Shown here piece by piece: positions 8,536 through 17,682 of a stretch of DNA of 64,000 bases (position 1 is the first letter of the stretch; the number at the start of each line of letters is the position of its first letter). The position numbers and the translations under genes were made by a program. The DNA comes from Mesorhizobium sp. ES1-4 (GTDB lineage: Bacteria > Pseudomonadota > Alphaproteobacteria > Rhizobiales > Rhizobiaceae), in NCBI RefSeq assembly GCF_020164745.1, contig NZ_JAIUGV010000005.1, positions 62,001 to 126,000 on the forward strand, read 5' to 3'. The notes below the pieces were generated by a model. The model worked only from the letters and a program-made list of their open reading frames with translations, had not been told where the DNA came from and made no database searches.

Positions 8536-8697
8536 TCATTTGCCGCGCCTCTTTCCCAACACAGCCCCGATCCCGGCACCGATTGCTATGCCCATGCCGA
8601 TGCCGACGGCTGGGTCATCCATCGCCGCGCCAAGGGCGGCGCCGAGGCCGACGCCGACCGCAATGCCCACTGCCATGGTCGAATAAGGATCATTCAT
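8536..8697 (-). CDS. Small glycine-zipper membrane protein
   Basis: A 53-residue open frame starting MNDPYSTMAVGIAVGVG. Two glycine-rich hydrophobic stretches (residues about 8-25 and 31-48) show repeated G-x3-G spacing (GVGLGAALG, GIGMGIAIGAGIGAVLG). They are separated by MDDPA and end in the basic tail KRRGK. This is the pattern of glycine-zipper membrane proteins, which oligomerise in the membrane. It lies convergent to the Rdx gene and downstream of the DUF1772 gene on the same strand. Composition supports a real gene, but no named family is recognised. Confidence 0.55.
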   Translation of the reverse strand: MNDPYSTMAVGIAVGVGLGAALGAAMDDPAVGIGMGIAIGAGIGAVLGKRRGK

Positions 8698-8760
8698 GGC
8701 TCTTCTCCCGATAATGCTCGTGACCGCCGCGGTGCCCGGATGCGGCGACCCGGAAACCTG

Positions 8761-9240
8761 TCAACGCGCCGCGAACCAGAAGGATGCCATCGCCATGATG
8801 GCTGTGACGGTGCGGACATGGTTCCACATCACCCAGTCCCTGAGAAAGTCGGTCCAGACGCCGGCGCCATTGCTGCTGGCCGGATCGACGGCGGCCAGCG
8901 CGCCGTTGAGCGGCACGTTGAAGACCATGGTCACGATCGGGTTGCCGACGAGATAGATCAGTGCGCCGGCGAGAAGCCAGAGCGAACCCGGCTGACCCCA
9001 GCCGATGATGGCGCCGGCGATAAGCACGAGGCAGATCAGGCCGGTGCCGAAAAGGGCCGTCATGAACATTGGCGTGATGACGGCGACGTTGATCGAATTC
9101 ATGGCGGCGATGCCGCCCGCCGCGGGCAGCCGGGCGAGCGCCGGCATGACGAAATTGGAGAAGGCGAAGAACACGCCGCCGACGACGCCGGCGCCGATCG
9201 CGGCGATAAAGGTGAGGGTGGGAAGAAATTTCGAGATCAT
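8761..9240 (-). CDS. DUF1772 (anthrone oxygenase-like) membrane protein
   Basis: 159 residues with four hydrophobic helices. The family pattern is GAGVVGGVFFAFSNFVMPALARLP (near residues 16-39), N in AAMNSINVAVITP, and a C-terminal RDWVMWNHVRTVTAIMAMASF. DUF1772 includes fungal anthrone oxygenases, but most bacterial members have no assigned activity. ATG 9240 has GGAGGA upstream. It is divergent from a TetR regulator, with a perfect palindrome between them, so it is probably repressed by that regulator and released by an unknown small molecule. Confidence 0.85.
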   Translation of the reverse strand: MISKFLPTLTFIAAIGAGVVGGVFFAFSNFVMPALARLPAAGGIAAMNSINVAVITPMFMTALFGTGLICLVLIAGAIIGWGQPGSLWLLAGALIYLVGNPIVTMVFNVPLNGALAAVDPASSNGAGVWTDFLRDWVMWNHVRTVTAIMAMASFWFAAR

Positions 9241-9257
9241 GTCGAGTTCCTCCGTTG

Positions 9258-9280
9258 AAATATGAGTAATCCTCATATTT
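9258..9280. promoter_or_regulatory. Palindromic operator, likely TetR site
   Basis: A perfect inverted repeat has arms AAATATGAG (9258-9266) and CTCATATTT (9272-9280) with a 5-base spacer. It lies 18 bases upstream of the DUF1772 start and about 95 bases before the TetR gene, in the shared divergent region. Length and symmetry fit a TetR-family operator. Confidence 0.65.
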
Positions 9281-9373
9281 GTAAAACGTGATAAACTTTC
9301 GTATTTTACGAGTCAAGCCATTCGAGGCGATTTTGCCGAGCGCGATTGTTGAGACAGATTGTTGGAGACAGCC

Positions 9374-10003
9374 ATGGAAGGCACGCGGGCCAACGAGCAG
9401 ATCGCTTCGCCGCGCCGGGCACCGAGCCAGCAGCGCAGCCGCGAACGGGTCGAGCGCATGCTGGCCGCCGCCTCGGCGCTGATCGCCGAGCAAGGCAGCG
9501 ATGCCATGCGCATGGGCGAAGTCGCCGAACGGGCTGAAGTGTCGATCGGGTCGCTCTACCAGTTCTTTCCGGACAAGCGGGCGATCGTCTGGGCGCTGGC
9601 CGAGCGTTATACCGTGGAAAGCCAGGCCTGCATCTCGGCGGCACTCAAGGATGTAACGGATGCAGAAGGGCTGCGGCGCGCGTTTTCAGAGCTGGTCGAT
9701 ATCTATTACAGGCTGTTCCTGGCCGAGCCGGTGATGCGCGACGTCTGGTCGGGCACACAGGCCGACAAGGCGTTGCGCCGGCTTGAACTCGCCGACAGCC
9801 GCGCCAACGCCGAATTCCTCGTCGCGGTGCTGAAGCGGCTACGTCCCGGCGCCGACCCCGTCTCACTGGAGACCACGGCGTTCCTCGTCTGGCAGATGGG
9901 CGAGGCGGCCATGCGGCTGGCGATCTCGGTCGAGCGGCAGGAGGGCGACAGGCTGGTCGCCGCCTACAAGCGCATGGCGCTGCGGGAATTGCTGGCGGAA
10001 TAG
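9374..10003 (+). CDS. TetR-family transcriptional regulator
   Basis: 209 residues from ATG 9374; a TTG five codons upstream is less likely. The N-terminal HTH is clear: RERVERMLAAASALIAEQGSDAMRMGEVAERAEVSIGSLYQFFPDKRAIVWAL at about residues 22-75, including the G-S-L-Y-Q-F-F-P-D-K recognition-helix end typical of TetR/AcrR. The C-terminal ligand domain is all-helical and unassigned. It is divergent from the DUF1772 membrane-protein gene across a perfect 9+9 palindrome, which marks local autoregulation. The inducer is unknown. Confidence 0.9.
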   Translation: MEGTRANEQIASPRRAPSQQRSRERVERMLAAASALIAEQGSDAMRMGEVAERAEVSIGSLYQFFPDKRAIVWALAERYTVESQACISAALKDVTDAEGLRRAFSELVDIYYRLFLAEPVMRDVWSGTQADKALRRLELADSRANAEFLVAVLKRLRPGADPVSLETTAFLVWQMGEAAMRLAISVERQEGDRLVAAYKRMALRELLAE

Positions 10004-10112
10004 GGACGCCTTGAGCTTCCGGTAGCGTTCACAGTTGGCGAAACCCGTCAGGGAACGGAGCCCCCTCTGCCCCTATAGAGACGGGGACAAAGGAGATGGT
10101 TTTGCGCAATAA

Positions 10113-10138
10113 AAAACCCGCCACGACGGCGGGTTTTT
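10113..10138. terminator. Bidirectional intrinsic terminator
   Basis: The stem AAAACCCGCC / GGCGGGTTTT has a 5-base loop, with T or A runs on both sides. It serves rpmE on the minus strand and can also stop the TetR transcript coming from the plus strand. Confidence 0.9.
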
Positions 10139-10162
10139 CAAATTCTGCAGGGGTGACTGGCC

Positions 10163-10384
10163 TTAGAGGCCGAAACCCTCGAAGCGCTTCTTGAACTTCG
10201 ACAGGCGGCCGCCGCGGTCGAGCAGGGTCTGCTGGCCGCCGGTCCAGGCCGGGTGGGTGGTCGGGTCGATGTCGAGGTTCATCGTGTCGCCTTCCTTGCC
10301 CCAGGTCGAACGGGTCGTGTATTCGGTGCCGTCGGTCATGACGACCTTGATGGTGTGGTAGTCGGGATGAATAGCGCTCTTCAT
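10163..10384 (-). CDS. rpmE: 50S ribosomal protein L31
   Basis: 73 residues: [29 protein letters not shown] is the L31 N-terminus and [12 protein letters not shown] the middle signature. It lacks the CxxC zinc-binding cysteines, so it is the zinc-independent (C-minus) kind. That kind is usual in rhizobia, so zinc-starvation control need not apply. A strong intrinsic terminator follows at 10113-10138. About 200 bases separate its start from the divergent ABC transporter gene. Confidence 0.95.
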   Translation of the reverse strand: MKSAIHPDYHTIKVVMTDGTEYTTRSTWGKEGDTMNLDIDPTTHPAWTGGQQTLLDRGGRLSKFKKRFEGFGL

Positions 10385-10588
10385 GGCTCGGTTCCTGGCT
10401 TGCTGGCGCGGCGGACGGGCATAAGCCTGCGTCGATGCGCCCCTTTTTAAAACTCGAAGCCGCAGCTATTGAGGAGCCACGGCTTCTAAAACGGTCGGCG
10501 TGCCTATACATCAGCCGGAATTGAATCACAAGCGGCGGCGAGCGCATATTGAGGCGCATATGCCGAGGCGGCCAGAGGAAACATCGAG

Positions 10589-12388
10589 ATGGCGCAATCC
10601 AGCAGCGCAGACGAGCGCCGCCGCTCGCTCAAGCCGCTCAGACGCCTGTTCCCCTATATCGGGCACTATCGCACGCTGGTCGTCGGCGCCATCATCTCGC
10701 TGACCATCGCGGCGGCAACGACATTGACGCTGCCACTGGCCGTACGACGCATGATCGATCACGGTTTCTCGTCGTCCAGCACCACCTTCATCGCCGAATA
10801 CTTCGCCGCGCTGGTGGTGATGGCCGCCGTGCTGGCGGCGGCATCGGCCGGCCGTTATTATTTCGTCATCACGCTCGGCGAGCGCGTCGTCGCCGACATC
10901 AGGCGCGATGTCTTTGCCCATGTGACGACGCTGTCGCCGGCCTTCTTCGACACCGCCCAGTCGGGCGAGATCGTGTCCCGGCTTGCCGCCGACACCACGC
11001 AGGTCAAGTCGGCGGTAGGCGCCACGGCCTCGGTCGCGCTGCGCAACGTCATCCTCGGCCTCGGCGCTGTCGGAATGATGGTCGTCACCAGCCCGAAACT
11101 GTCGGGGCTGGTCATAGCGGCCATTCCAATCATCGTGCTGCCGCTGGTCGCCTTCGGCCGCTCCGTGCGGCGCAAGTCAAGGCAGGCGCAGGACACGCTC
11201 GCGGAGGCGACAGCCTATGCCAGCGAGCAGATCGGCGCGGTGCGCACGCTGCAGGCCTTCACCAACGAGAAACTGGTCACCGGACGCTTCTCGGGCGCGG
11301 TGGAAGCCGCCTTCGATGCGGCGCGGGCCTCGATCTTCGCGCGCTCGTTCCTCACCTTCTTTGCCATCTTCACCATCTTCTCGTCCGTCGTGGCGGTGCT
11401 GTGGTTCGGCTCGCGCGACGTGCTCGACGGCACACTGTCACCCGGTACGCTTGGGCAGTTCCTGCTTTATTCGGTGTTCGCCGCCGGTGCGCTCGGCGCG
11501 CTGTCGGAGGTCTGGGGCGAACTTGCGCAAGCGGCGGGCGCGGCTGAGCGGCTGACCGAGATTCTTGCCGAGACGCCGGCGATCCGGGCGCCGGCCGAGC
11601 CGAAGCCGATGCCGGCGGCCGCCAAGGGCGCGATCGCCTTCGATGACGTCTCCTTCTCCTACCCGGCAAGGCCCGACCGCGCCGCCGTCCATGGCTTGAG
11701 TTTTTCCGTCAAGCCCGGCGAGACCGTGGCCATCGTCGGTCCCTCGGGTGCCGGCAAAACCACCGTCTTCTCGCTGATCCTGCGCTTCTACGATCCCGAA
11801 ACCGGCAAGATCCTGATTGACGGCGTCGACGTCCGCGAAGCCGATCCAATTTCGGTCAGGCAGCGCATCGCCATCGTGCCGCAAGACGTCACCATCTTCG
11901 CGGCGAGCGCGCGCGACAATATCGGTTTTGGCCGGCCAGGCGCCAGCGAGGCCGAGATCGAGGCGGCTGCGAAGGATGCGCTGGCCGATCAATTCATCCT
12001 CAAGCTCGAGAAGGGCTACGACAGCGAGGTCGGCGAGCGCGGTGTGACACTGTCCGGCGGCCAGCGCCAGCGGGTGGCGATCGCCCGCGCCATCCTGCGC
12101 GATGCGCCGATCCTGCTGCTCGACGAGGCGACCTCGGCCCTCGACGCCGAAAGCGAGACACTGGTGCAGACGGCGCTCGAGCGGCTGATGCAGGGGCGCA
12201 CCACCATCGTCATTGCCCACCGGCTGGCGACGGTGCTCAAGGCCGACCGGATCCTGGTCATGGATGGCGGCCGCATCGTCGAGGAGGGCACGCATCAGAG
12301 CCTGGTCGCCAAAGGCGGCATCTATGCGAGGCTGGCCAAACTGCAGTTCGAGACCGGCGCCAGCGCCTTCAGGGGCGCGGCGGAATAA
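10589..12388 (+). CDS. MsbA-like ABC exporter (fused membrane and ATPase domains)
   Basis: 599 residues. An N-terminal six-helix exporter domain (about 25-320) is followed by an ATPase domain with Walker A GPSGAGKTT (near 384-392), signature LSGGQ (near 490) and Walker B ILLLDEATSALD (near 510-521). The H-loop is AHRLATV. This is a half-transporter that works as a homodimer, exporting lipids or hydrophobic compounds; relatives are filed as lipid A, beta-glucan or multidrug exporters, and sequence alone does not choose between them. It stands alone between rpmE and a convergent nitroreductase gene. Confidence 0.9.
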   Translation: MAQSSSADERRRSLKPLRRLFPYIGHYRTLVVGAIISLTIAAATTLTLPLAVRRMIDHGFSSSSTTFIAEYFAALVVMAAVLAAASAGRYYFVITLGERVVADIRRDVFAHVTTLSPAFFDTAQSGEIVSRLAADTTQVKSAVGATASVALRNVILGLGAVGMMVVTSPKLSGLVIAAIPIIVLPLVAFGRSVRRKSRQAQDTLAEATAYASEQIGAVRTLQAFTNEKLVTGRFSGAVEAAFDAARASIFARSFLTFFAIFTIFSSVVAVLWFGSRDVLDGTLSPGTLGQFLLYSVFAAGALGALSEVWGELAQAAGAAERLTEILAETPAIRAPAEPKPMPAAAKGAIAFDDVSFSYPARPDRAAVHGLSFSVKPGETVAIVGPSGAGKTTVFSLILRFYDPETGKILIDGVDVREADPISVRQRIAIVPQDVTIFAASARDNIGFGRPGASEAEIEAAAKDALADQFILKLEKGYDSEVGERGVTLSGGQRQRVAIARAILRDAPILLLDEATSALDAESETLVQTALERLMQGRTTIVIAHRLATVLKADRILVMDGGRIVEEGTHQSLVAKGGIYARLAKLQFETGASAFRGAAE

Positions 12389-12400
12389 TCCGCGACCGCC

Positions 12401-13078
12401 TTACAAGAACGTCGCTATGTCCTTGAGCGGACGCTTTTCCAGCGCATGCGCCGGGATGGTCGCACCGTCCTTTGGGTAGCCGACAACCATCAGTATGTAT
12501 GGCTTGTCATGCGGGTCGCGCCCGCAAATCTGGTTCAAGAAACTCATCGGATTGGGTGTGTGGGTGAGCATGACGAGGCCTGCCCGGTGCAGTGCCGCGA
12601 TCAGGAAGCCGGTGGCGATGCTGACCGATTCCGGCACATAGTAATTCTTGCGCAGCACGCCGTCGGCCGAGCGGCTCTTGCGCTCGCCGAAGATGCAGAT
12701 CAGCCACGGCGCTTCTTCCAGAAACGGCTTGTTCTCGTCCGTTCCGAGCGGGGCCAGGGCTGCAAGCCATTCCTCTCCGGCACGGCCGGCGTAAAAGGCG
12801 CGCTCCTCGGCTTCAGCCGCATCGCGAATCTTTTTCTTGATCGTCGGGTCGCCGATCACGGCGAAATGCCATGGTTGATGATTGGCGCCGTTCGGCGCGG
12901 TGCCCGCGGCCAGGATGCAGGTTTCGATAACATCGCGCGGCACCGGCCTGGATGAGAAATCGCGCACCGTGTGGCGGGCGCGCAGCTCGGCATAGAAGGC
13001 GTCGGCATTCGCGCGCATCGTCTCGAGCGGGAGTTCGCGATAGTCGGGCAGGGGGACAGGTGCGTAGGAGACGTTCAT
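12401..13078 (-). CDS. Nitroreductase family FMN oxidoreductase
   Basis: 225 residues of the nitroreductase fold. FMN contacts are visible in [13 protein letters not shown] (near 34-46) and [21 protein letters not shown] (near 57-77), and the C-terminal half has [26 protein letters not shown]. Members reduce nitro groups, quinones or dehalogenate aromatics with NAD(P)H. Start ATG 13078 puts the gene just downstream of a nested palindrome (13097-13120) and after the GntR-family gene on the same strand, so it is a likely target of that regulator. Its substrate is unknown. Confidence 0.88.
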   Translation of the reverse strand: MNVSYAPVPLPDYRELPLETMRANADAFYAELRARHTVRDFSSRPVPRDVIETCILAAGTAPNGANHQPWHFAVIGDPTIKKKIRDAAEAEERAFYAGRAGEEWLAALAPLGTDENKPFLEEAPWLICIFGERKSRSADGVLRKNYYVPESVSIATGFLIAALHRAGLVMLTHTPNPMSFLNQICGRDPHDKPYILMVVGYPKDGATIPAHALEKRPLKDIATFL

Positions 13079-13096
13079 CGGAAACTCGCGGCTACG

Positions 13097-13120
13097 TTGT
13101 CCAACAATATTGTCGGACAA
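13097..13120. promoter_or_regulatory. Nested palindrome, likely GntR operator
   Basis: Outer arms TTGTCC (13097-13102) and GGACAA (13115-13120) share their centre with an inner palindrome ACAATATTGT (13104-13113). It lies 18 bases upstream of the nitroreductase start and downstream of the GntR/FCD regulator gene. The TTGTCC-type half-site fits FCD-class GntR operators. Confidence 0.6.
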
Positions 13121-13153
13121 TCCTATTGGATGCAAGCTGGAATGCGGGGTATG

Positions 13154-13173
13154 GACCGACAGGCCTGTCGGTC
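13154..13173. repeat. Perfect 20-base palindrome at the end of the gntR-type gene
   Basis: Arms GACCGACAGG and CCTGTCGGTC abut with no spacer and overlap the regulator's stop codon (13172-13174). There is no T run on either side, so it is not a normal intrinsic terminator. It could be a second binding site or an RNA-processing hairpin. Confidence 0.5.
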
Positions 13174-13855
13174 ATGGCGGGCTAAAATGCTCGTCGGAAA
13201 GCGACTGGACCAGAAGGCGTGATGCATCGATGTGGTGGCGCATCGCGGCTTCGGCCGACGCAGCGTCACCGGTGAGGACCGCATCGACGATTCGCCGATG
13301 CTGGGTATTGCTCCGGAAGACGTTCTCGCGGTCGATCAGCAAGCGGAACTGCAACCAGTAGATCGAGTTGGAAAGACGCAGCAGTGACTGCGTCAGAAGT
13401 ACGTTGTCGGCAATATGCGTAAACATGGCGTGGAAGCGGTGGTTCAGATTGGAGAAGGCGGTCATGTCGTTGGCTTCAACCGCCTGGTCCATCTCGTCCT
13501 GCAGGTCGAGCAGCCGGCGCGGGGCGGCTTGCAATGCCGGCACCGCCAGGCCAACCGCAAGCGCCTCCAGGGCGCCGCGAACCCGGAAGAGATCGTTGAC
13601 CTCCTTGCGCGACAATTGGCGAACCACGACGCCGCGATGCGGCTCGAGGGTCAGCAGCCCGTCGGCGGCCAGCCGTTGGAAGGCTTCACGCACCGTTGAG
13701 CGCGACACGCGGTGACGGCGAACGAACTCGGCCTCGGTGAGGCGTTGGCCCGGCGCCAGATGACCGCCCCTGACGGCGGCGGTGATGGCGAACGCCACTT
13801 GCTGGACGGTTGAAGCGCTATCCTGGTCGGCCAATGGTTTCCCCCCCACCCGCAC
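13172..13855 (-). CDS. GntR-family (FCD) transcriptional regulator
   Basis: 227 residues. The N-terminal winged helix reads GQRLTEAEFVRRHRVSRSTVREAFQRLAADGLLTLEPHRGVVV. The C-terminal all-helical FCD domain has the metal/ligand residues expected around LNHRFHAMF and TQHRRIVDAVLTGD. FCD regulators typically bind small carboxylates. The most upstream start, GTG 13855, is assumed, and the true N-terminus could be a few residues shorter. The nitroreductase gene follows on the same strand, with a nested palindrome before it. Confidence is high for the family and moderate for the target. Confidence 0.88.
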   Translation of the reverse strand: MRVGGKPLADQDSASTVQQVAFAITAAVRGGHLAPGQRLTEAEFVRRHRVSRSTVREAFQRLAADGLLTLEPHRGVVVRQLSRKEVNDLFRVRGALEALAVGLAVPALQAAPRRLLDLQDEMDQAVEANDMTAFSNLNHRFHAMFTHIADNVLLTQSLLRLSNSIYWLQFRLLIDRENVFRSNTQHRRIVDAVLTGDAASAEAAMRHHIDASRLLVQSLSDEHFSPP

Positions 13856-13910
13856 TCCGCATCACAAAGAGTTTCAGGCCGCGATGCATCTTGCCGGCGC
13901 CCGGCCTGGC

Positions 13911-15881
13911 TCAGTTCGCCTCGGTCTCGGCATAGGCGAAATTGTAACTCCAGAACGAGTTGTCGACCATCTTCCTGCGGGACTTCAGATAGGAGCCGAT
14001 GTCCTTGGCCGGAACCCGATCGCCGATGGTCTTCAGAAACCAGTCGACCTGAAATTCGGTCGGCGTGCTCGACCAGCGCGCCTTGAAGGCGACATAGGGC
14101 GTGATCACGTCGTCGGATTTCTCGGGTCCGGCAAACTTCGCCTTCAGGTTCCTGACGATGCATTGATGACGCTTGAACATCGGGCTGCCGAGCCAGACCG
14201 GCCCGGTCCGGCCAACCATGTCCGGCTGCGGCAAATTGCCGATGCCGACATCCGCCTTCAGCGGAAAATCCTTGGCGAGATCATCCTCGTCGAGAGCCTC
14301 CGGCGGCAACTGGTAGGCTTCGACCGTCGTGACGATGTTGCCGTCGCGATCGTCCCGTGTCGCCAGCGGCGCCAGACTGGCCATCCCGGGATACTGGCGG
14401 TTGTAATACTGGAGATAGTCATCGGCGAGCTTGTTGGCCGATTGCGAAACCAGCCTGTAGCGCATGCTGTCGGCGTCCGCGTCCCGGTAGGTCGTGGTGA
14501 CCGTCAGCTTCAGCGCCTCGCCCTTGCTTTGTGGGAAGTCTAACGCCTCGCTGACGAAGGTCGTCGGCTGGAAAAGCTCCTTACGTTCGATCCGTTCCAT
14601 CCGCGCGCTGCCGGCGACGATCGGCAAGGCAAAGCCGTAGTCGGGCGGAACAAGATTCTCGGCCCTGCCGCCCTGCAGATAATTGGTCGCATCGATCCAG
14701 TATGTCTGGCTTCTGATCGAAGCCTTGACGATGACATGGTCGAAAGCGCGGATCGTCGGCAGCATGTCGCCAAGCGCCAATCCATCGTCGAGATCCGTCA
14801 GGGCCGGATCGGCCTGGACGCCGAGGCGGCGCAGGCTGGAGGCAAGGAGCAGGGCCTTGTCCTTGCAGTCGCCAAAGCCGCTGGCGATGACGGTGCCCGG
14901 GGAGCGGGGAATATAGGAGCCGCGGCCCATCGACAGGCTCACATAACGGATGCTGTCCTGAACCAGCCGCATCGCCTCGATCATCCGGTCTTCCGGCCTG
15001 GCGTATCTGGCGGCGATGTCATCGAGCTTGGCGGCGAAGGCGGCCGGCAATTCCTGATCGAGCCGGTAGTAAGGCAACATCGCGTCGACGACATCCTGCC
15101 ACCTATCCGTCGAGGAAACCTGCACCGTCGGATAGGTGAGGAAATCCGCCGGCAGGTTCTCCTCGGGCTTGACCGGGAGAGGATTGATGCTTTGCCAGGT
15201 GTAGGTTTTGAACGCACCTTCGGTCTTGATATCCGGCTGGATGTCGGTGCGGACCTGGCGAATGTTCAGGGGCTGGCTTGCCGGCCAGATGACCTTTTCG
15301 CGGATCAGCGCGATAGGCTCGCCCCAAGCCACGGCGACCGAGTGGAAAAACAGATCCGCGCCGACGATCGGTGTCCTGATGGTGGTCTTGCCGTAGTCGA
15401 TGATATCGCCGACGCGGACATCGTCGACATTGACATAAGCGGTGAGCCAGCCATCGAACAGGCCCTTCTCCGCATCCTTCTCGCGCCGGAACACATCGAA
15501 GCTGGCCCCTGGCAACCGCTCGATCACCACGCCGTCGCGGATGATGTTCAGCCAGTTCATCGTGACTTGCGACGTCGCCGGGTCGAATTCGAAATTGACG
15601 GCGGCGCCCTGCTCGAGCCCGGTGCGGTCGACTATTCTGTAGGCATAGTGGTCGAACGCCTCGATGCCATCAGGCCGATGACGGATCTGATACTCCGAGA
15701 CAAGATTGGAGATGCCGCTCTTGATCTGGCTGTCGAAGCGCGGGTCGGCCCTGGGAAGCTCGATCCGCTCGATCCAGCCGCCGGCGGCGCCCTTGTGGAT
15801 TTCGGCGTCCGCCATGGCCGGCGCGCAGAACATCGCGAAGGCAATCAGCAAGAAAAGCCGTGTGATCGCAGAAGATGACAC
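13911..15881 (-). CDS. DUF3857 / transglutaminase-like exported protein
   Basis: 656 residues from GTG 15881, which gives a clean signal peptide (MSSSAITRLFLLIAFAMF, cleaved near AMADA); an in-frame GTG at 15938 would add 19 residues. The N-terminal half is DUF3857. The transglutaminase core has its Cys-His-Asp triad: C339 in FGDCKDKA, H382 in AFDHVIVK and D397 in YWIDATNY. The C-terminal part resembles DUF2569-linked tails but is soluble here. Such proteins are periplasmic thiol hydrolases or cross-linkers of unknown substrate. It stands between gntR and the M32 peptidase gene, all on the minus strand. Confidence 0.85.
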   Translation of the reverse strand: MSSSAITRLFLLIAFAMFCAPAMADAEIHKGAAGGWIERIELPRADPRFDSQIKSGISNLVSEYQIRHRPDGIEAFDHYAYRIVDRTGLEQGAAVNFEFDPATSQVTMNWLNIIRDGVVIERLPGASFDVFRREKDAEKGLFDGWLTAYVNVDDVRVGDIIDYGKTTIRTPIVGADLFFHSVAVAWGEPIALIREKVIWPASQPLNIRQVRTDIQPDIKTEGAFKTYTWQSINPLPVKPEENLPADFLTYPTVQVSSTDRWQDVVDAMLPYYRLDQELPAAFAAKLDDIAARYARPEDRMIEAMRLVQDSIRYVSLSMGRGSYIPRSPGTVIASGFGDCKDKALLLASSLRRLGVQADPALTDLDDGLALGDMLPTIRAFDHVIVKASIRSQTYWIDATNYLQGGRAENLVPPDYGFALPIVAGSARMERIERKELFQPTTFVSEALDFPQSKGEALKLTVTTTYRDADADSMRYRLVSQSANKLADDYLQYYNRQYPGMASLAPLATRDDRDGNIVTTVEAYQLPPEALDEDDLAKDFPLKADVGIGNLPQPDMVGRTGPVWLGSPMFKRHQCIVRNLKAKFAGPEKSDDVITPYVAFKARWSSTPTEFQVDWFLKTIGDRVPAKDIGSYLKSRRKMVDNSFWSYNFAYAETEAN

Positions 15882-16055
15882 CGGAAAGCACCCCGCCCGT
15901 ATGATCCCAACGTCTTGCCAGATACCGTCGGATACCACCAGTGATAGAAAAATGGACGCGAGCTAGCAAGATCGCCGCCGTGCGGGAAGCCCGGCGGCGA
16001 TCTTGGTTCGTCGGCAGCCGCCTGCGCCCAGATGAGGACGGCACGGCGGCCGGCC

Positions 16056-17540
16056 TCATCCACCGTAGCGCTGCTTCAGGTGATTGACGAAATAAACCGC
16101 ATTGAGTTTTTCGCCGGTGGCGCGTTCGAGCAGGTCCGGCGTCGACCAGCGTGACCCCTGCGACCAGATCTTCCCGCGGCGCCATTCATTGATTGCCGCG
16201 AAATTCCCCTTCGCGAGATCGTCGTCGGCTGAAGGATGCTCGCGCGCCAGCGCGGCCCATTGCTGCGCCGCCATCATCGCGCCGAGCGTGTAGGAAGGGA
16301 AATAGCCGAAAGCGGCACCCGGCCAATGCACGTCCTGCATCGGCCCATCGGCCGGATTGTCAATGGTGGAGAGGCCGAGATAGTCGCGCATCTTGGCATC
16401 CCAGGCTTCGGGCAGATCAGCCACCTCCAGCCTGCCGGAGACCATCTGCTGCTCCAGTTCGTAGCGCAGGATGACATGCAGGGGATAGGTCACTTCGTCG
16501 GCGTCGACGCGGATCAGGCCGCGCTCGACGCGATGCACATGCGGCAGGATATCGTCGAGCGACCAGGCTTCGCCGAGATGCTTTTCCACCACCGGCAGTG
16601 CCCAGCGCCAGAAGGCAGGATTGCGGCCGATCTGCTTTTCGACGAACAGGCTCTGGCTCTCATGCACAGCCATGCCGCGGGCCTTGCCGAGCGGCCAGTG
16701 CGCCCATGCCTTGGGCAGGTTCTGCTCGTAGAGCGCGTGGCCGGTCTCGTGCAGCACCCCCATCAGCGCCGACAGGAAATCCGATGTCTTGTAGCGGGTG
16801 GTGATGCGCACGTCGCTGGGTACGCCGCCGCAGAACGGATGGTGCGACACCGACAGCGAGCCGTGCGTCAGGTCGAAGCCGACCGCGGCCATCATGGCAA
16901 GGCCGAGCTCGCGCTGGCGATCGATCGCATAGGTGCCCGAAAGCGGCTTCAGCGGATGCTTGCGCAGCCGCGCTTCCTGGATCGCCAGCGCTTCCGGCAC
17001 GAAGCCTTTGAGGAAGGTCTTCAGATCGGCGAAGACAGGCGTGATCTCCGCCGTGCGGTTGCCGGGATCGAATTGCTCCATAAGCGCATCATAGGGTGCA
17101 AGGCCGAGCACGTCGGAACGCAGGGCGGCCTCTTCGCGCACCAGCGCCACCACGCCCTCGAGCGCCGGCTGGAAGCCGGCCCAGTCGTTCTTGGCGCGCA
17201 GGTCGCGCCATAGCTGCTCGCAACGCATGCGCGCCGTCGTCTGGCGCTCGACGAATTCGACCGGCAGGCAGGTCAGATTGGTATATTGCCGCCGCAGTTC
17301 GCCCGCCGCCGCGCGCTGCTCGTCGTCCAATGCCTCGCTTTCCGCAGCGGCGATCCAGTCCGAGATTTCCGGCGCGGTCGCCCTGGTATGATACATGCCG
17401 GCCAGTGCCGCCATCGCCTCGGCACGCTTCTCGCCGCCGCCGACCGCCATATGCGTTGCTTCGTCGGCGCCGAGGATGGCCAGCGCATGCTCAAGCGCTT
17501 CGAGCTTGTGGCCGAGGTCGTCGAGTTTTTTAAAGGACAT
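16056..17540 (-). CDS. Carboxypeptidase M32 (thermostable carboxypeptidase 1 family)
   Basis: 494 residues, the normal M32 length. The zinc site is HETGH at residues 264-268, with the third ligand in GMAVHESQSLF about 25 residues later. HPFCGGVPSDVRITTRY and RVDADEVTYPLHVILRYELE are further M32 signatures. It is a cytosolic metallocarboxypeptidase that trims most C-terminal residues from peptides. ATG 17540 is chosen; the frame stays open for 52 codons upstream, but those residues are not M32-like and overlap the divergent DUF1304 gene's leader. Confidence 0.94.
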   Translation of the reverse strand: MSFKKLDDLGHKLEALEHALAILGADEATHMAVGGGEKRAEAMAALAGMYHTRATAPEISDWIAAAESEALDDEQRAAAGELRRQYTNLTCLPVEFVERQTTARMRCEQLWRDLRAKNDWAGFQPALEGVVALVREEAALRSDVLGLAPYDALMEQFDPGNRTAEITPVFADLKTFLKGFVPEALAIQEARLRKHPLKPLSGTYAIDRQRELGLAMMAAVGFDLTHGSLSVSHHPFCGGVPSDVRITTRYKTSDFLSALMGVLHETGHALYEQNLPKAWAHWPLGKARGMAVHESQSLFVEKQIGRNPAFWRWALPVVEKHLGEAWSLDDILPHVHRVERGLIRVDADEVTYPLHVILRYELEQQMVSGRLEVADLPEAWDAKMRDYLGLSTIDNPADGPMQDVHWPGAAFGYFPSYTLGAMMAAQQWAALAREHPSADDDLAKGNFAAINEWRRGKIWSQGSRWSTPDLLERATGEKLNAVYFVNHLKQRYGG

Positions 17541-17682
17541 GGCGGCTTCCGTGATTGAGGACGGCGCGAAAAGACACCAACGCAAAAGCGTTGGCAACCC
17601 TCGGATATCATCCGGCAGATGCAGCTTGCGCGGCCGAGGTCGAGCATGAAATGCTGCCGGCGACGCATGAAGGGGGAGCAGA

